From NCBI GenBank assembly GCA_964482205.1, contig CAYZWI010000009.1, positions 62,001-126,000 of the forward strand: a DNA stretch of 64,000 nt, read 5' to 3'. A program made the translations under genes and the position numbers. The DNA is from JAZDGX01 sp964482205. Its GTDB lineage: Bacteria > Eisenbacteria > RBG-16-71-46 > CAIMUX01 > WJJG01. Below, piece after piece: positions 19,963 to 28,213 of the stretch (within the stretch, counting starts at the first letter, position 1; every line of letters starts with the position of its first letter). The notes beneath the pieces were generated by a model. The model made no database searches, had not been told where the DNA came from, and saw only the letters and a list, made by a program, of their open reading frames with translations.

Positions 19963-20465
19963 TGCCCGCACGCGAACACCGCTCCCTCTGGCCGGGACTG
20001 ATCGCGCTGCTCGTCGTCGCTCTCTTCCTCGGCGCGCGCGCCCAGCAGGCGGCCCGGGTGGTTCTCGAAAAGCCGCGGCCCGCAGACATTCCGGAGCCGG
20101 CGCCCTCGTCGTCGTTGGCCCGGCTGGCCGCCAGTCTTCGCAGCCAGGACAGCCTGCTCGCCTGGTCTTCGCCGCTGGTTTCGAATCCCTTTCCGCTGGA
20201 GCGCAAGCGCGCGGACGCCGCGCCGCTGCTCGCGGAGGAAGCGCCCGAGGAGGCGCCTGCTTTGCCGCCCGCGCCGGCGGCGCGGCCGGTGATTGCGGCG
20301 CTGCTGTACGGAGACGATCCGAGCGTCAAGCTGCGCACACCCTCGTCGACCTCGGGCTGGCTGCATGTCGGAGACCGCTTCGCGGGTTGGACCGTGCTGG
20401 ACATTGCGGGCGATTCGGTGCGCATCGCGGACGGCGCGCGAGGCTGCGTGCTCACGCGGTACTGA
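19959..20465 (+). CDS. pilP: PilP-like pilus assembly protein
   Basis: The 168-residue protein has an N-terminal membrane helix (about 11-29), then a Pro/Ala-rich linker. A C-terminal beta domain (about 105-168) includes the 'SGWLHVGDRFAGWTVLDI' strand-turn pattern seen in PilP and GspC homology regions. Such domains contact the secretin. There is no lipobox cysteine, unlike proteobacterial PilP lipoproteins, so it is anchored by its helix. It lies between pilO and the secretin gene. Confidence 0.75.
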   Translation: MMPAREHRSLWPGLIALLVVALFLGARAQQAARVVLEKPRPADIPEPAPSSSLARLAASLRSQDSLLAWSSPLVSNPFPLERKRADAAPLLAEEAPEEAPALPPAPAARPVIAALLYGDDPSVKLRTPSSTSGWLHVGDRFAGWTVLDIAGDSVRIADGARGCVLTRY

Positions 20466-20482
20466 GAAGGGGAGGAATGGCA

Positions 20483-21880
20483 ATGACGGGGACATGGTGG
20501 GGCAGGTGGGGACGGTTCTTCGCCGCGGTGCTTCTGGCGGCGATCGGCGCGGCGGGGGCGGCGCACCCGGCCAGCGCGCAACGCGGGGACATGGCGCGCG
20601 GGGCCTCCGGCGGGGAGGCGCTCGTCTCGCTCGACGCCGATTCGACTTCGGTGAACGATGTCCTTCAGATCCTCGCGGCGCGCAGCGACTGGAACATCGT
20701 GACGAGCCCGGAGGTCATGGGCCGGGCGATCTCGATCCGGCTTCGCAACACCCCGTTCGACGAAGCGCTCGATCTCATCGTGCGCGCGGCCGGCCTCGGC
20801 TACGAACGCGTCGGCCAGTCGATTCTCGTCGGCGACATCGAACGCCTGGGAGCCCCTTCGGGTCTCGTGACGCGGGTCTTCGATCTCCAATACGCGAACG
20901 CCCAGGATGTGAAGGCCGTGCTCGAAGTGCTGAACCAGAAGGTGACCGCCAACGCGCAGGGCAGCCAGATCGTCATTCGCGCCACCCAGCCCGCGGTCGA
21001 AAGCGCGGCCGCGATCATCGCGAGCCTCGATCGTAAGCCCGGCCAGGTGTTGCTCGAGGCGCGGCTCATCGAGGTCAATACGAGCGCGCTCCAGGAACTC
21101 GGCATCGACTGGGAGAAAATCACTCGCTGGAGCACCGTCATCGGAGAGGGGCCCTTCGACGAATCGGGCAAGGGGCAGATCCCGGACGAAATCGACATCC
21201 TTCCCTTCGACGACCAGGACGACATCTACCGCCAGAAGGAAATCTTCGAGATCGCCCTGGACGCCCTGCTCACCGACGGCTCGGCGCGGCTGCTCTCGAG
21301 CAGCGAGATCGTCACCCTGGCCGGGGAGCGGGCGGAGATCTTCGCGGGCGAGACCGTGCCGGTCGTGATTACTTCGCTGCAATCTCCCGGAGGCGCGGGC
21401 GGCGTCTTCCAAACGGTGCAGCTCGAGAAGATCGACGTGGGCGTGCGCTTGAACATCGTGCCGCGCGTGGCGGAAGACGGATTCATCACCGCCCTGGTGG
21501 AGCCCGAGGTGTCGCGCATTCTTCGCTTCGTCGGCCCCGACGACGATCTTCCGCAGACTTCCACCCGCCGCGTGCGCACCCTGGTTCGCGTGCGCGACGG
21601 CGAGCGCATCTACTTGGGGGGGTTGCTCTCCGAGGAAGAGCGCCGCACCGTGAAGAAAGTGCCCATCCTGGGCCAGATTCCCCTGCTCGGGTATCTCTTC
21701 CAGCATCGCATCGTCGAGAAGGTGCGGCTCGATCTCGTGATCGAGATCACTCCGCGCATCGTCGGGGACAGCGGCCCCGGATTGCCGCGCATCAGTCCCG
21801 AGGAGCTGAAGCGCATCGCTCCCGAACGCTTCGAGAGCTTATCCTCCGGCGACGGGCCGCGCACCCAAGTGGGAGAGTGA
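20483..21880 (+). CDS. pilQ: outer-membrane secretin PilQ/GspD
   Basis: The secretin forms the outer-membrane gate through which the pilus exits. ATG 20483, seven bases after GGAGG, gives 465 residues; an ATG six bases earlier is too close to the ribosome site. The signal peptide ends ASA|Q (residue 32). An STN/N0-like domain and one N1-type KH domain (about 130-190) precede the secretin barrel core, with the typical VPILGQIPLLGYLF segment near residue 410. It lacks the AMIN domains of longer PilQ proteins. Gln33 is the predicted mature N-terminus. Confidence 0.93.
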   Translation: MTGTWWGRWGRFFAAVLLAAIGAAGAAHPASAQRGDMARGASGGEALVSLDADSTSVNDVLQILAARSDWNIVTSPEVMGRAISIRLRNTPFDEALDLIVRAAGLGYERVGQSILVGDIERLGAPSGLVTRVFDLQYANAQDVKAVLEVLNQKVTANAQGSQIVIRATQPAVESAAAIIASLDRKPGQVLLEARLIEVNTSALQELGIDWEKITRWSTVIGEGPFDESGKGQIPDEIDILPFDDQDDIYRQKEIFEIALDALLTDGSARLLSSSEIVTLAGERAEIFAGETVPVVITSLQSPGGAGGVFQTVQLEKIDVGVRLNIVPRVAEDGFITALVEPEVSRILRFVGPDDDLPQTSTRRVRTLVRVRDGERIYLGGLLSEEERRTVKKVPILGQIPLLGYLFQHRIVEKVRLDLVIEITPRIVGDSGPGLPRISPEELKRIAPERFESLSSGDGPRTQVGE

Positions 21881-21881
21881 G

Positions 21882-22949
21882 ATGAGAACCAGCGAGCTCC
21901 TTCAGGAAGCCGCCCGGCGGGGCGCGTCCGATGTCGTGATCTCGGCGGGCGCCCCCATCACCTACCATGTCGACGGGCTCCTGGAATTCCACGCAGAGAT
22001 GCCGGCGCTCTCGCCCACCGAGAGCGAGGACCTGGTCTATCAACTCTTGAACGAAGAGCAACGCAAGCGCTTCGAGCAGGACATGGAGCTCGACCTTTCG
22101 TTTCATTACCGGGATGTGGCGCGCTTTCGCGTGAGCGTGTACCGGCAGAAGGGAACGGTGGCCGCGGTGCTGCGGCTGGTGCCCCTCTGCGTGCCGCGTT
22201 ACTCCGAGCTCGGCATCAGCGAACGGCTGCTCACCCAGTTGGTCGGGATCCAGAGCGGCCTCGTGCTCGTGACCGGGCCCACCGGCTCGGGCAAGTCCAC
22301 CACGGTGGCGAGCATTCTCGAGTACTTGAACACCGAGAGCGACCGGCGCCGCCACATCATCACGATCGAAGATCCGGTCGAGTTTCTCTTTCCCTCGAAT
22401 GTCTGCGTCGTCGATCAGCGCGAAGTGGGGCGCGACACGCGCAGCTATGTGGTCGGGCTGAAGAGCGCGCTGCGCCAGATGCCGCACGTCATCTTCGTGG
22501 GCGAGATGCGCGACCGCCCCACGATGGAAATCGCGCTGACTGCGGCGGAGACGGGCAATCTGGTCATCAGCACGCTCTCCACCCAATCGGCGGCGAAGAC
22601 CATCAATCGCGTGATCGATGTCTTTCCGCTGGAAGACCAGGCCGAGATCCGCGCGCGCCTGGCGCTCAGCCTGCGGGCGGTCGTCTCGCAGGTGCTGCTG
22701 CGGCGAAGCGACCGCCCGGGCCGCGTCGCCGCGCGCGAGGTCATGTTCGTCACGAGCCCGGTGGCCAATCTGATTCGCGAAGGCAAGGTGCATCAGTTGA
22801 ACAACGCGATCGCGAGCAGCCACGCCGAAGGCATGTCGCTGCTCGACGAATCGCTGCTCGATCTTCAGCGCCGGGGAATCGTGAGCGCCGCCGAGGTGGC
22901 GCCCCGCCTGCAGGATGCGGACAAGTTGCGGGAGGTTTGCGTGCGTTAG
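21882..22949 (+). CDS. pilT: PilT-like retraction ATPase with degenerate His box
   Basis: The 355-residue protein follows the secretin gene by one base. Walker A GPTGSGKST and the VGEMRD Walker B/Glu segment are intact. The HIIT-IEDPVEF Asp box and the NLIREGK (AIRNLIRE-like) motif are also recognisable. The His box, normally GHLVF.TLHT, reads GNLVISTLST: both histidines are replaced (Asn226 and Ser233). Retraction in other species depends on these residues, so this copy may be a modified or regulatory ATPase. A second, intact PilT is encoded at 42.05 kb. Confidence 0.92.
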   Translation: MRTSELLQEAARRGASDVVISAGAPITYHVDGLLEFHAEMPALSPTESEDLVYQLLNEEQRKRFEQDMELDLSFHYRDVARFRVSVYRQKGTVAAVLRLVPLCVPRYSELGISERLLTQLVGIQSGLVLVTGPTGSGKSTTVASILEYLNTESDRRRHIITIEDPVEFLFPSNVCVVDQREVGRDTRSYVVGLKSALRQMPHVIFVGEMRDRPTMEIALTAAETGNLVISTLSTQSAAKTINRVIDVFPLEDQAEIRARLALSLRAVVSQVLLRRSDRPGRVAAREVMFVTSPVANLIREGKVHQLNNAIASSHAEGMSLLDESLLDLQRRGIVSAAEVAPRLQDADKLREVCVR

Positions 22950-23036
22950 GACAGCCTTCGGCCGGAGGCCGGGGGGGGATCGGACGCTCGGAGGAATGCG
23001 GCCGCGGGCGCGAGTGAACCGGCTGCCGCGCGCCTG

Positions 23037-23186
23037 ATGGCGCTGGCCGTCGAGGCAGGCGTGCTCGTGATCGCGCTCGCCTTCTTGACGCGTCTGCCCG
23101 GTTTGGGAAGCGGGCCGGCTTGGACGGTGGTGCTGCTCGCGGCGCTGGTGCTGGGTGTCGGCTACTGGATCTTCGTGCGAGGTTGA
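23037..23186 (+). CDS. putative small two-span membrane protein
   Basis: This 49-residue frame (MALAVEAGVLV ... YWIFVRG) has two hydrophobic stretches (about 3-17 and 26-45) and lies between pilT and pilD. It is not a recognised family. It is in the same frame as pilT with no further stop between them, so stop-codon readthrough would fuse it to PilT. Its ATG overlaps the TGA of a 13-codon leader frame beginning at 22996 right after GGAGG (TGATG), which could provide translational coupling. It may be spurious, but the membrane-like composition is not typical of random GC-rich sequence. Confidence 0.45.
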   Translation: MALAVEAGVLVIALAFLTRLPGLGSGPAWTVVLLAALVLGVGYWIFVRG

Positions 23187-23207
23187 CGCGGGCAGGAGGG
23201 TCAAGCG

Positions 23208-23987
23208 GTGGCAGCCAATTGGATGAAAGAGATTCCCGGGCTGATGCTCGCGCTTCCGTTGATCGGGCTCGCCCTGGGAAGCTTCCTGAATGTCGTGATC
23301 CATCGCCTGCCGCGCGGCATGTCGGTGGTCAAGCCCTGCTCGCGCTGCCCCCGGTGCGCCGCTCCGATCCGTCCCTGGGACAACATTCCGCTCGTGAGCT
23401 TCGCGCTTCTGCGCGGCCGCTGCCGCCACTGCAAAGCGCCGATCTCGTGGCGCTATCCGCTGGTCGAGTTCCTCGGCATGACGAGCGTGCTCGCGGCGGG
23501 ACTGCTCTCGCCGACGCCCGCCGCCGCCGCGGTGCGCGCCGCCTTTCTCCTCGCGATGATCGCCGTCTTCTTCATCGATCTCGACCATCGCATCATTCCC
23601 GATGAAATCAGCATCGGCGGCATCGTCGCCGGACTGCTCCTCGCTCCCACGCTGGGCGTCGGGCGCATGCCCGCGTTGATCGGGGCCCTCGCCGGCGCGG
23701 GCGGCCTCCTCCTGATCGCCTTCGCCTACCACAAGCTGCGCGGCATCAGCGGAATGGGCGGGGGAGACATCAAGCTCGCCGGCGCGATCGGCGCCTTCCT
23801 CGGCTGGCCCGGACTGCTGCTCACGCTCGTGATCGGTTCCTTCCTCGGCTCGGCGGTCGGAATCGGCCTCCTGCTGCGCGGCCGCGCGACCGCGAAGAGC
23901 GCCCTTCCTTTCGGCTGCTTCCTGGCGCCCGCCGCGGCGTTGGTGCTGCTCGCCGGCCGGGCCATCTGGACCTGGTACATCCACTGA
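23208..23987 (+). CDS. pilD: prepilin peptidase / N-methyltransferase
   Basis: PilD cleaves prepilin at G|F and methylates the new N-terminal Phe of PilA and minor pilins. The 259-residue polytopic protein has the N-terminal methylation domain with a four-cysteine zinc motif (CSRCPRC ... CRHC). The aspartyl protease residues are Asp124 or Asp126 (IDLDHR) and Asp187 (GMGGGD). GTG 23208 follows AGGAGGG. It closes the pilus operon. Confidence 0.95.
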   Translation: MAANWMKEIPGLMLALPLIGLALGSFLNVVIHRLPRGMSVVKPCSRCPRCAAPIRPWDNIPLVSFALLRGRCRHCKAPISWRYPLVEFLGMTSVLAAGLLSPTPAAAAVRAAFLLAMIAVFFIDLDHRIIPDEISIGGIVAGLLLAPTLGVGRMPALIGALAGAGGLLLIAFAYHKLRGISGMGGGDIKLAGAIGAFLGWPGLLLTLVIGSFLGSAVGIGLLLRGRATAKSALPFGCFLAPAAALVLLAGRAIWTWYIH

Positions 23988-24308
23988 AAAGCCGCGCGAC
24001 CGCCTGAGGTTTTCGGCACCCCGTCGGCGCGCCTCCCGCGGGTTCCCCGGCATCCTGCCGGCGCACGGCGCGCGTCCGGCCGCCCGCGACATGCTCTGAG
24101 CATGTCGCTCCCTATCGTTGATCGGGGCGGCTTCCGCCTGCTTGCGAAAGAGCCTCTCGTGTGGTCCACTCGTCGTCGTCTCGCGGCTGCGCTCTTCACG
24201 CCGCTTCTATGAGAGGCCTGCGCTGGGCGCTGGATGTTCCGTGAGGGGATCGCCGCGAACCCACGATCGAGCAGGAAGGGTCGCGCGCAGGGCGCCGGGA
24301 GAAGACGA
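23988..24308. other. intergenic region pilD to heptose kinase gene
   Basis: This 321-base gap has no credible gene. It holds two perfect hairpins: CCGGCA/TGCCGG with a three-base loop (24047-24061) and the 10-bp palindrome at 24086-24108. They probably mark the end of the pilus transcript. No clear promoter was recognised for the next gene. Confidence 0.5.
24086..24108. terminator. perfect 10-bp palindrome after the pilus operon
   Basis: GCGACATGCT (24086-24095) and AGCATGTCGC (24099-24108) pair perfectly around a CTG loop, about 100 bases after pilD. It lacks a T tract, so the terminator call is tentative; an operator is possible. Confidence 0.45.
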
Positions 24309-25376
24309 ATGAGCCATTCCACGCGACGCATCGGCCGAGTGCTCGAGCGCTTCACCGGCCGGCGGGTGCTCATTCTCGGCGACGCCATGCTCGATCACTA
24401 CATCTGGGGCGAGAGCAGCCGCATTTCTCCCGAAGCTCCCATCCCGATCGTCACGGTGAGCGAGGAGAGCTCGCGGCTCGGAGGGGCGGCGAATGTCGCC
24501 CACAACATCCGCGTTCTCGGAGGAGAGGCGCTTCTCGTCTCGGTGATCGGCTCGGACGAAGCGGGCCGCCAGCTCACCGACACGCTTTCCCGCCAGGGCA
24601 TCGCCACCGACAGCCTGGTCGTCGATCCCGACCGGCCCACCGTCAAGAAGAGCCGCGTGATCGCTCGCAGCCAGCAGGTCGTGCGGCTGGACCGCGAGCG
24701 CACCGACGAACTGAGCGGTCCCGTGCTCGAGCAGCTCTCCGAGCGCATCCGGGCCGCGCTCGCCGGCGCCCATGCCATCGTGATCTCCGATTACGGCAAG
24801 GGAGTGATCTGCAAGCCGCTGCTCGACACCTGGCTTCCGCGCTTCAACGGCTCCGGGCTTCCCGTGTGCGTCGATCCGAAGGAGACCCACTTCCACAGCT
24901 ATCGCGGCGTGACGGTGCTCACCCCCAATCTCGGCGAAGCCTCTTTCGCGGCGGGCACGCGCATTCGCGACGAGGCATCGCTGGAATCCGCGGGCCGTGC
25001 GCTGCTGCGTCAGCTCGGAGCGCATCATCTGCTCATCACGCGGGGTGAAGAGGGCATGTCGCTCTTCACCGAAGGAAGTCCGCGCATGGACATCGCCGCG
25101 GTTGGGCGCGAGGTCTACGATGTGACCGGGGCAGGCGACACGGTCGTCGGCGCGCTTGCGCTGGCGCTCGCCGCCGGAGCGAGCATGGAGGAGGCGACGC
25201 GTCTCGCCAACCACGCCGCCGGAAGAGTGATCCGCGAATTGGGGACTTCCACGGTCACTCGCGAGGAGATCCTCGAGAGCTGGACAAACGGCGAAAGCTC
25301 CGAGTCACGAGAAGCGCCAGCGCATGCGGAAGAATCGCCGCCGATGCCTCCGAAACCGGACGCGCGCCCCGATTAG
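24309..25376 (+). CDS. rfaE1: D-glycero-beta-D-manno-heptose-7-phosphate kinase
   Basis: This PfkB/ribokinase-family enzyme phosphorylates heptose-7-phosphate at C1 on the way to ADP-heptose for LPS core. The 355-residue protein shows GDAMLDHYIWG near the N-terminus, GGAANVA, and the catalytic DVTGAGDTV anion-hole segment near residue 275. A Ser/Glu/Pro-rich tail of about 35 residues ends it. ATG 24309 follows GGAGAAG by six bases. The adenylyltransferase function is encoded by the separate next gene. Confidence 0.93.
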   Translation: MSHSTRRIGRVLERFTGRRVLILGDAMLDHYIWGESSRISPEAPIPIVTVSEESSRLGGAANVAHNIRVLGGEALLVSVIGSDEAGRQLTDTLSRQGIATDSLVVDPDRPTVKKSRVIARSQQVVRLDRERTDELSGPVLEQLSERIRAALAGAHAIVISDYGKGVICKPLLDTWLPRFNGSGLPVCVDPKETHFHSYRGVTVLTPNLGEASFAAGTRIRDEASLESAGRALLRQLGAHHLLITRGEEGMSLFTEGSPRMDIAAVGREVYDVTGAGDTVVGALALALAAGASMEEATRLANHAAGRVIRELGTSTVTREEILESWTNGESSESREAPAHAEESPPMPPKPDARPD

Positions 25377-25471
25377 GCTGCCATGCGGGCAGTGGGCGCG
25401 CCGCGCTCCGCCACGAACACGAGGGAAGCAGAACGACCGCGCCTTTGCGCGCGCCACAAAGCGGAGACGAT

Positions 25472-25978
25472 GTGCAACGGGCCAAGGAGCGCGTGCTCGA
25501 ACTCGCCGATCTCCTCGAACGCCTGAAAGAAGAGCGGGCGCAGGGCAGGAAGATCGTCTTCACGAACGGCTGCTTCGACATCCTGCACGCCGGCCATCTG
25601 CGGCTGCTCGAAGAAGCGGCTTCCTTCGGCGACCGCCTGATCGTCGGCTTGAATTCGGATGCGTCCGTCCGGCGATTGAAAGGGGAAGGCCGTCCGCTCG
25701 TCGGCCAGGAAGATCGCGCCCTTCTTCTCGCGGGCCTGCGCGCGGTCGATTGGGTGGTGCTCTTCGAGGAAGACACACCCTTGCGCGTGATCGAGAAGAT
25801 CCTCCCGGATGTCCTCGTGAAGGGGGCCGATTACCCGGTCGACGGCGTCGTGGGACGGGGCGTCGTCGAATCGCGGGGCGGCAAGGTCGTGCGCCTGCCG
25901 CTTCTTCCCGGGCGGTCCACGAGCGCGCTTCTGGACTTGCTCAAGAATGCGCGCGGGCAGGGGCGCAGCGGGGAGTAG
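25472..25978 (+). CDS. rfaE2: D-glycero-beta-D-manno-heptose 1-phosphate adenylyltransferase
   Basis: This cytidylyltransferase-like enzyme transfers AMP to heptose-1-phosphate. NGCFDILHAGH starts at residue 32, with the HxGH nucleotide-binding motif at 39-42. Further family features are GLNSDASVRRLKG, VLVKGADYP and the C-terminal GRSTSALL. GTG 25472 is preferred because GGAG lies five bases upstream; an in-frame TTG at 25445 would add nine residues. The 168-residue length fits a stand-alone RfaE2. Confidence 0.93.
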   Translation: MQRAKERVLELADLLERLKEERAQGRKIVFTNGCFDILHAGHLRLLEEAASFGDRLIVGLNSDASVRRLKGEGRPLVGQEDRALLLAGLRAVDWVVLFEEDTPLRVIEKILPDVLVKGADYPVDGVVGRGVVESRGGKVVRLPLLPGRSTSALLDLLKNARGQGRSGE

Positions 25979-26005
25979 CCGCATCCCTGAAACCGCGTCC
26001 GCTCC

Positions 26006-26034
26006 GGGCCGGAAATGGGCTGCCTTCCCGGCCC
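26006..26034 (+). terminator. hairpin after rfaE2
   Basis: GGGCCGGAA (26006-26014) pairs with TTCCCGGCCC (26025-26034) with one bulged base and a 10-base loop, 28 bases after the stop codon. There is no clear T tract. Confidence 0.4.
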
Positions 26035-26193
26035 ACAACCGCCACGGCATCCCGAACCGATCTGGAACGCCTGCCTCCTATCTCTTTGTCTTCTCGAAGG
26101 CTCCGGAGCCCGAAGCCGAGCACGAGCATGGATGGCAGCGGTGGACGGCTCTGGCGGCGGCCGGCCGCTTTCACGCGCTTCGCGCGGTCGACT

Positions 26194-26220
26194 TTGACTT
26201 CCCGCCGGCGTTCTGATACT
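26194..26220 (+). promoter_or_regulatory. candidate sigma70-like promoter of the cDPG synthetase gene
   Basis: TTGACT (26194-26199) is a five-of-six -35 match. GATACT (26215-26220), preceded by T to give TGATACT, is the likely -10 with a short 15-base spacer. The -35 context CTTTGACTTCCC is the same as in the promoter at 36153-36182 on the minus strand. Confidence 0.4.
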
Positions 26221-26305
26221 CTCCGGCGTTTGTCATTTGGATCGTCACGCGGCGCTAGGGGCGTGTCGCCAGGAATTCCACGCCCCGCGGGAATAGGGAG
26301 GATGT

Positions 26306-27634
26306 ATGCAGGCGGGTCGAAGACGCATCGTGATTCTCGGGGCGGGCGGCAGGGACTTCCACAATTTCAACATGGTCTACCGGCGCGACCCCTCGGTGGA
26401 GATCGTCGCCTTCACGGCCGCCCAGATTCCCGGAATCGACAAACGCTACTATCCGCCTGTTCTTGCGGGCGAGCTCTATCCCAAGGGCATCCCGATCGTG
26501 CCCGAGGAGACGCTTCCCGATCTCGTCGCCCGCGAGAAGATCGATGAAGTCGTGCTCGCCTACTCGGATCTTTCGAGTGAGACCGTGATGGCGAAGGCCG
26601 CCTGGGTGCAATGCCTCGGCCCGCACTTCACCCTGCTCGGGACCGCCGCCACGCAGGCGCGCAGCACGAAGCCGGTGATCGCGATCCAGGCGGTGCGCAC
26701 CGGCAGCGGCAAGAGCCAGACTTCCCGGCGAGTCTCCTCGATTCTCCACAAGCTCGGCAAGAAGGCGGTCGCCGTCCGCCATCCGATGCCGTATGGCGAT
26801 CTCGCCCGGCAGGGCGTGCAGCGCTTCGCGACCATCGAGGATCTCGCCCGGCATGAATGCACGATCGAGGAGATGGAAGAGTACGAACCGCACATCATGA
26901 ACGGAACGATCTGCTACGCCGGCGTGGACTACGAAGCGATCCTGCGCGAAGCGGAGAAGGAAGCCGATGTCGTCATCTGGGACGGCGGCAACAACGACTT
27001 CTCCTTCTACAAGCCCGATCTGACGATCACGATCCTCGACGCGCACCGTCCGGGCCACGAGCTTTCGTACTATCCGGGCCGCACCTGTTTCCTGAATGCC
27101 GATGTGCTGCTCATCAACAAGATCGATACGGCGGAACCGGCGGCGGTGGAAGTCGTGCGCGCGAACATCCGCCGGTACAATCCGCGCGCGACGGTGATCG
27201 ACGCGGCCTCTCCGCTCTTCGTCGATGACCCCACGCTCGTCACCGGCAAGCGCGTGCTGGTGGTCGAGGACGGCCCCACGCTGACGCACGGAGGCATGGC
27301 CTATGGCGCGGGAGTGCTCGCGGCGCGCAAGCTCGGGGCGGCCGAGCTGATCGATCCGCGGCCATGGCTGGTGGGCAGTCTGGCGGATACCTTCAAGATC
27401 TATCCCGGCATCGGCACCCTGCTGCCCGCCATGGGATATGGGGAGGAGCAAGTGCGCGACCTGGAGCGCACGATTGCGCAAGTGCCGTGCGATGCCGTGG
27501 TCATCGGCACTCCCATCGATCTGCGCAGGATCGTGCGGATCAAACAGCCCTCCTGCCGGGTGAACTATGAGCTGCAGGAAATCGGCCAGCCGACGCTCGA
27601 GGATGTGATCTCCGCGTTCCTTTCCCGCCGGTAG
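26306..27634 (+). CDS. cyclic 2,3-diphosphoglycerate synthetase-like P-loop enzyme
   Basis: The 442-residue protein begins with a Rossmann-like segment (RIVILGAGGRDFHNFN), then a P-loop GTGSGKSQT near residue 132. A DTPGHE-free GTPase-like core includes IWDGGNNDFSFY and the LINKIDTA base-recognition strand. This matches the family named for archaeal cDPG synthetase, which cyclises 2,3-diphosphoglycerate with ATP. Bacterial members are common in uncultured lineages but their product is rarely tested. It has its own candidate promoter and a GGGAGG ribosome site. Activity here is inferred by family. Confidence 0.85.
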   Translation: MQAGRRRIVILGAGGRDFHNFNMVYRRDPSVEIVAFTAAQIPGIDKRYYPPVLAGELYPKGIPIVPEETLPDLVAREKIDEVVLAYSDLSSETVMAKAAWVQCLGPHFTLLGTAATQARSTKPVIAIQAVRTGSGKSQTSRRVSSILHKLGKKAVAVRHPMPYGDLARQGVQRFATIEDLARHECTIEEMEEYEPHIMNGTICYAGVDYEAILREAEKEADVVIWDGGNNDFSFYKPDLTITILDAHRPGHELSYYPGRTCFLNADVLLINKIDTAEPAAVEVVRANIRRYNPRATVIDAASPLFVDDPTLVTGKRVLVVEDGPTLTHGGMAYGAGVLAARKLGAAELIDPRPWLVGSLADTFKIYPGIGTLLPAMGYGEEQVRDLERTIAQVPCDAVVIGTPIDLRRIVRIKQPSCRVNYELQEIGQPTLEDVISAFLSRR

Positions 27635-27650
27635 CCTGGGTAGGGCCGGC

Positions 27651-27720
27651 CCTCGGCAAGGGCACGGCCACGGGGAGGGCTGGCAGCCTCGGCAAGGGCG
27701 CAGCCACGGCGAGGGCAGGG
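27651..27720 (+). repeat. imperfect 36-bp tandem duplication between cDPG synthetase and ndk
   Basis: Unit 1 (27651-27686) and unit 2 (27687-27720) both begin CCTCGGCAAGGGC and share most positions, including the GCCACGG core. It follows a 12-base palindrome (27642-27653) just after the stop codon. No function is evident. Confidence 0.6.
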
Positions 27721-27788
27721 ATGCCGGCGAATGGGCAGACAACAGGCCGGGACGGCGACAGTCTCTACGAGTCGCGGGGGAGGCTCGC

Positions 27789-28211
27789 TTGCAGCAGACG
27801 CTCTTGATGATCAAGCCCGACGCGGTTTCGCGCGGGATGGCGGGGAGGATCCTCGCCCGCCTGGAGGCGGAAGGCTTCGCCATCCGCAGGCTGAAGCTCG
27901 TCCACTTGCAGCGGGAAGAGGCGCGCCGCTTCTATGCCGTGCACGAGGGCAAGCCCTTCCTCGAGGGACTGGTCGATTACATCTCATCGGGCCCCTTGTG
28001 CGCGGTGGTGCTCGAGCGCGAAGATGCGATCGTGCGTCTGCGGGCTCTGGTGGGGGCGACCGATCCCGCCGCCGCGGCGGAGGGGACGATTCGCAAGGAA
28101 TTCGGCATCGACCGCACCCACAATGCGGTGCACGCATCCGACGCGCCGGAAACGGCCGCGGTGGAGATCGCGTTCTTTGGATTGACCCTCTCCCGCGAGG
28201 GAGGCCGCTAG
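27789..28211 (+). CDS. ndk: nucleoside diphosphate kinase
   Basis: Ndk equalises nucleoside triphosphate pools by a phosphohistidine ping-pong mechanism. The 140-residue protein has normal length. It carries the LMIKPDAV strand at the N-terminus and the active-site His115 in NAVHASD. The TTG start is five bases after a GGGGGAGG ribosome site; no ATG is better placed. It is followed within two bases by the DUF177 gene, so it may lead a longer operon through rpmF and plsX. Confidence 0.96.
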   Translation: MQQTLLMIKPDAVSRGMAGRILARLEAEGFAIRRLKLVHLQREEARRFYAVHEGKPFLEGLVDYISSGPLCAVVLEREDAIVRLRALVGATDPAAAAEGTIRKEFGIDRTHNAVHASDAPETAAVEIAFFGLTLSREGGR

Positions 28212-28213
28212 GA

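Larger units (their letters stand above)
25979..26305. other. intergenic region rfaE2 to cDPG synthetase gene
   Basis: This 327-base gap has no gene that can be supported. A short plus-strand frame (25947-26216) has no family resemblance. The gap contains a terminator-like hairpin (26006-26034), then a candidate promoter (26194-26220), and a GGGAGG ribosome site before 26306, so it looks like a boundary between two transcription units. Confidence 0.5.

Noticed and set aside
25947..26216. 89-codon plus-strand frame between rfaE2 and the cDPG synthetase gene
   Set aside because: It overlaps the rfaE2 end and a hairpin, lies over the candidate promoter, and has no family resemblance.
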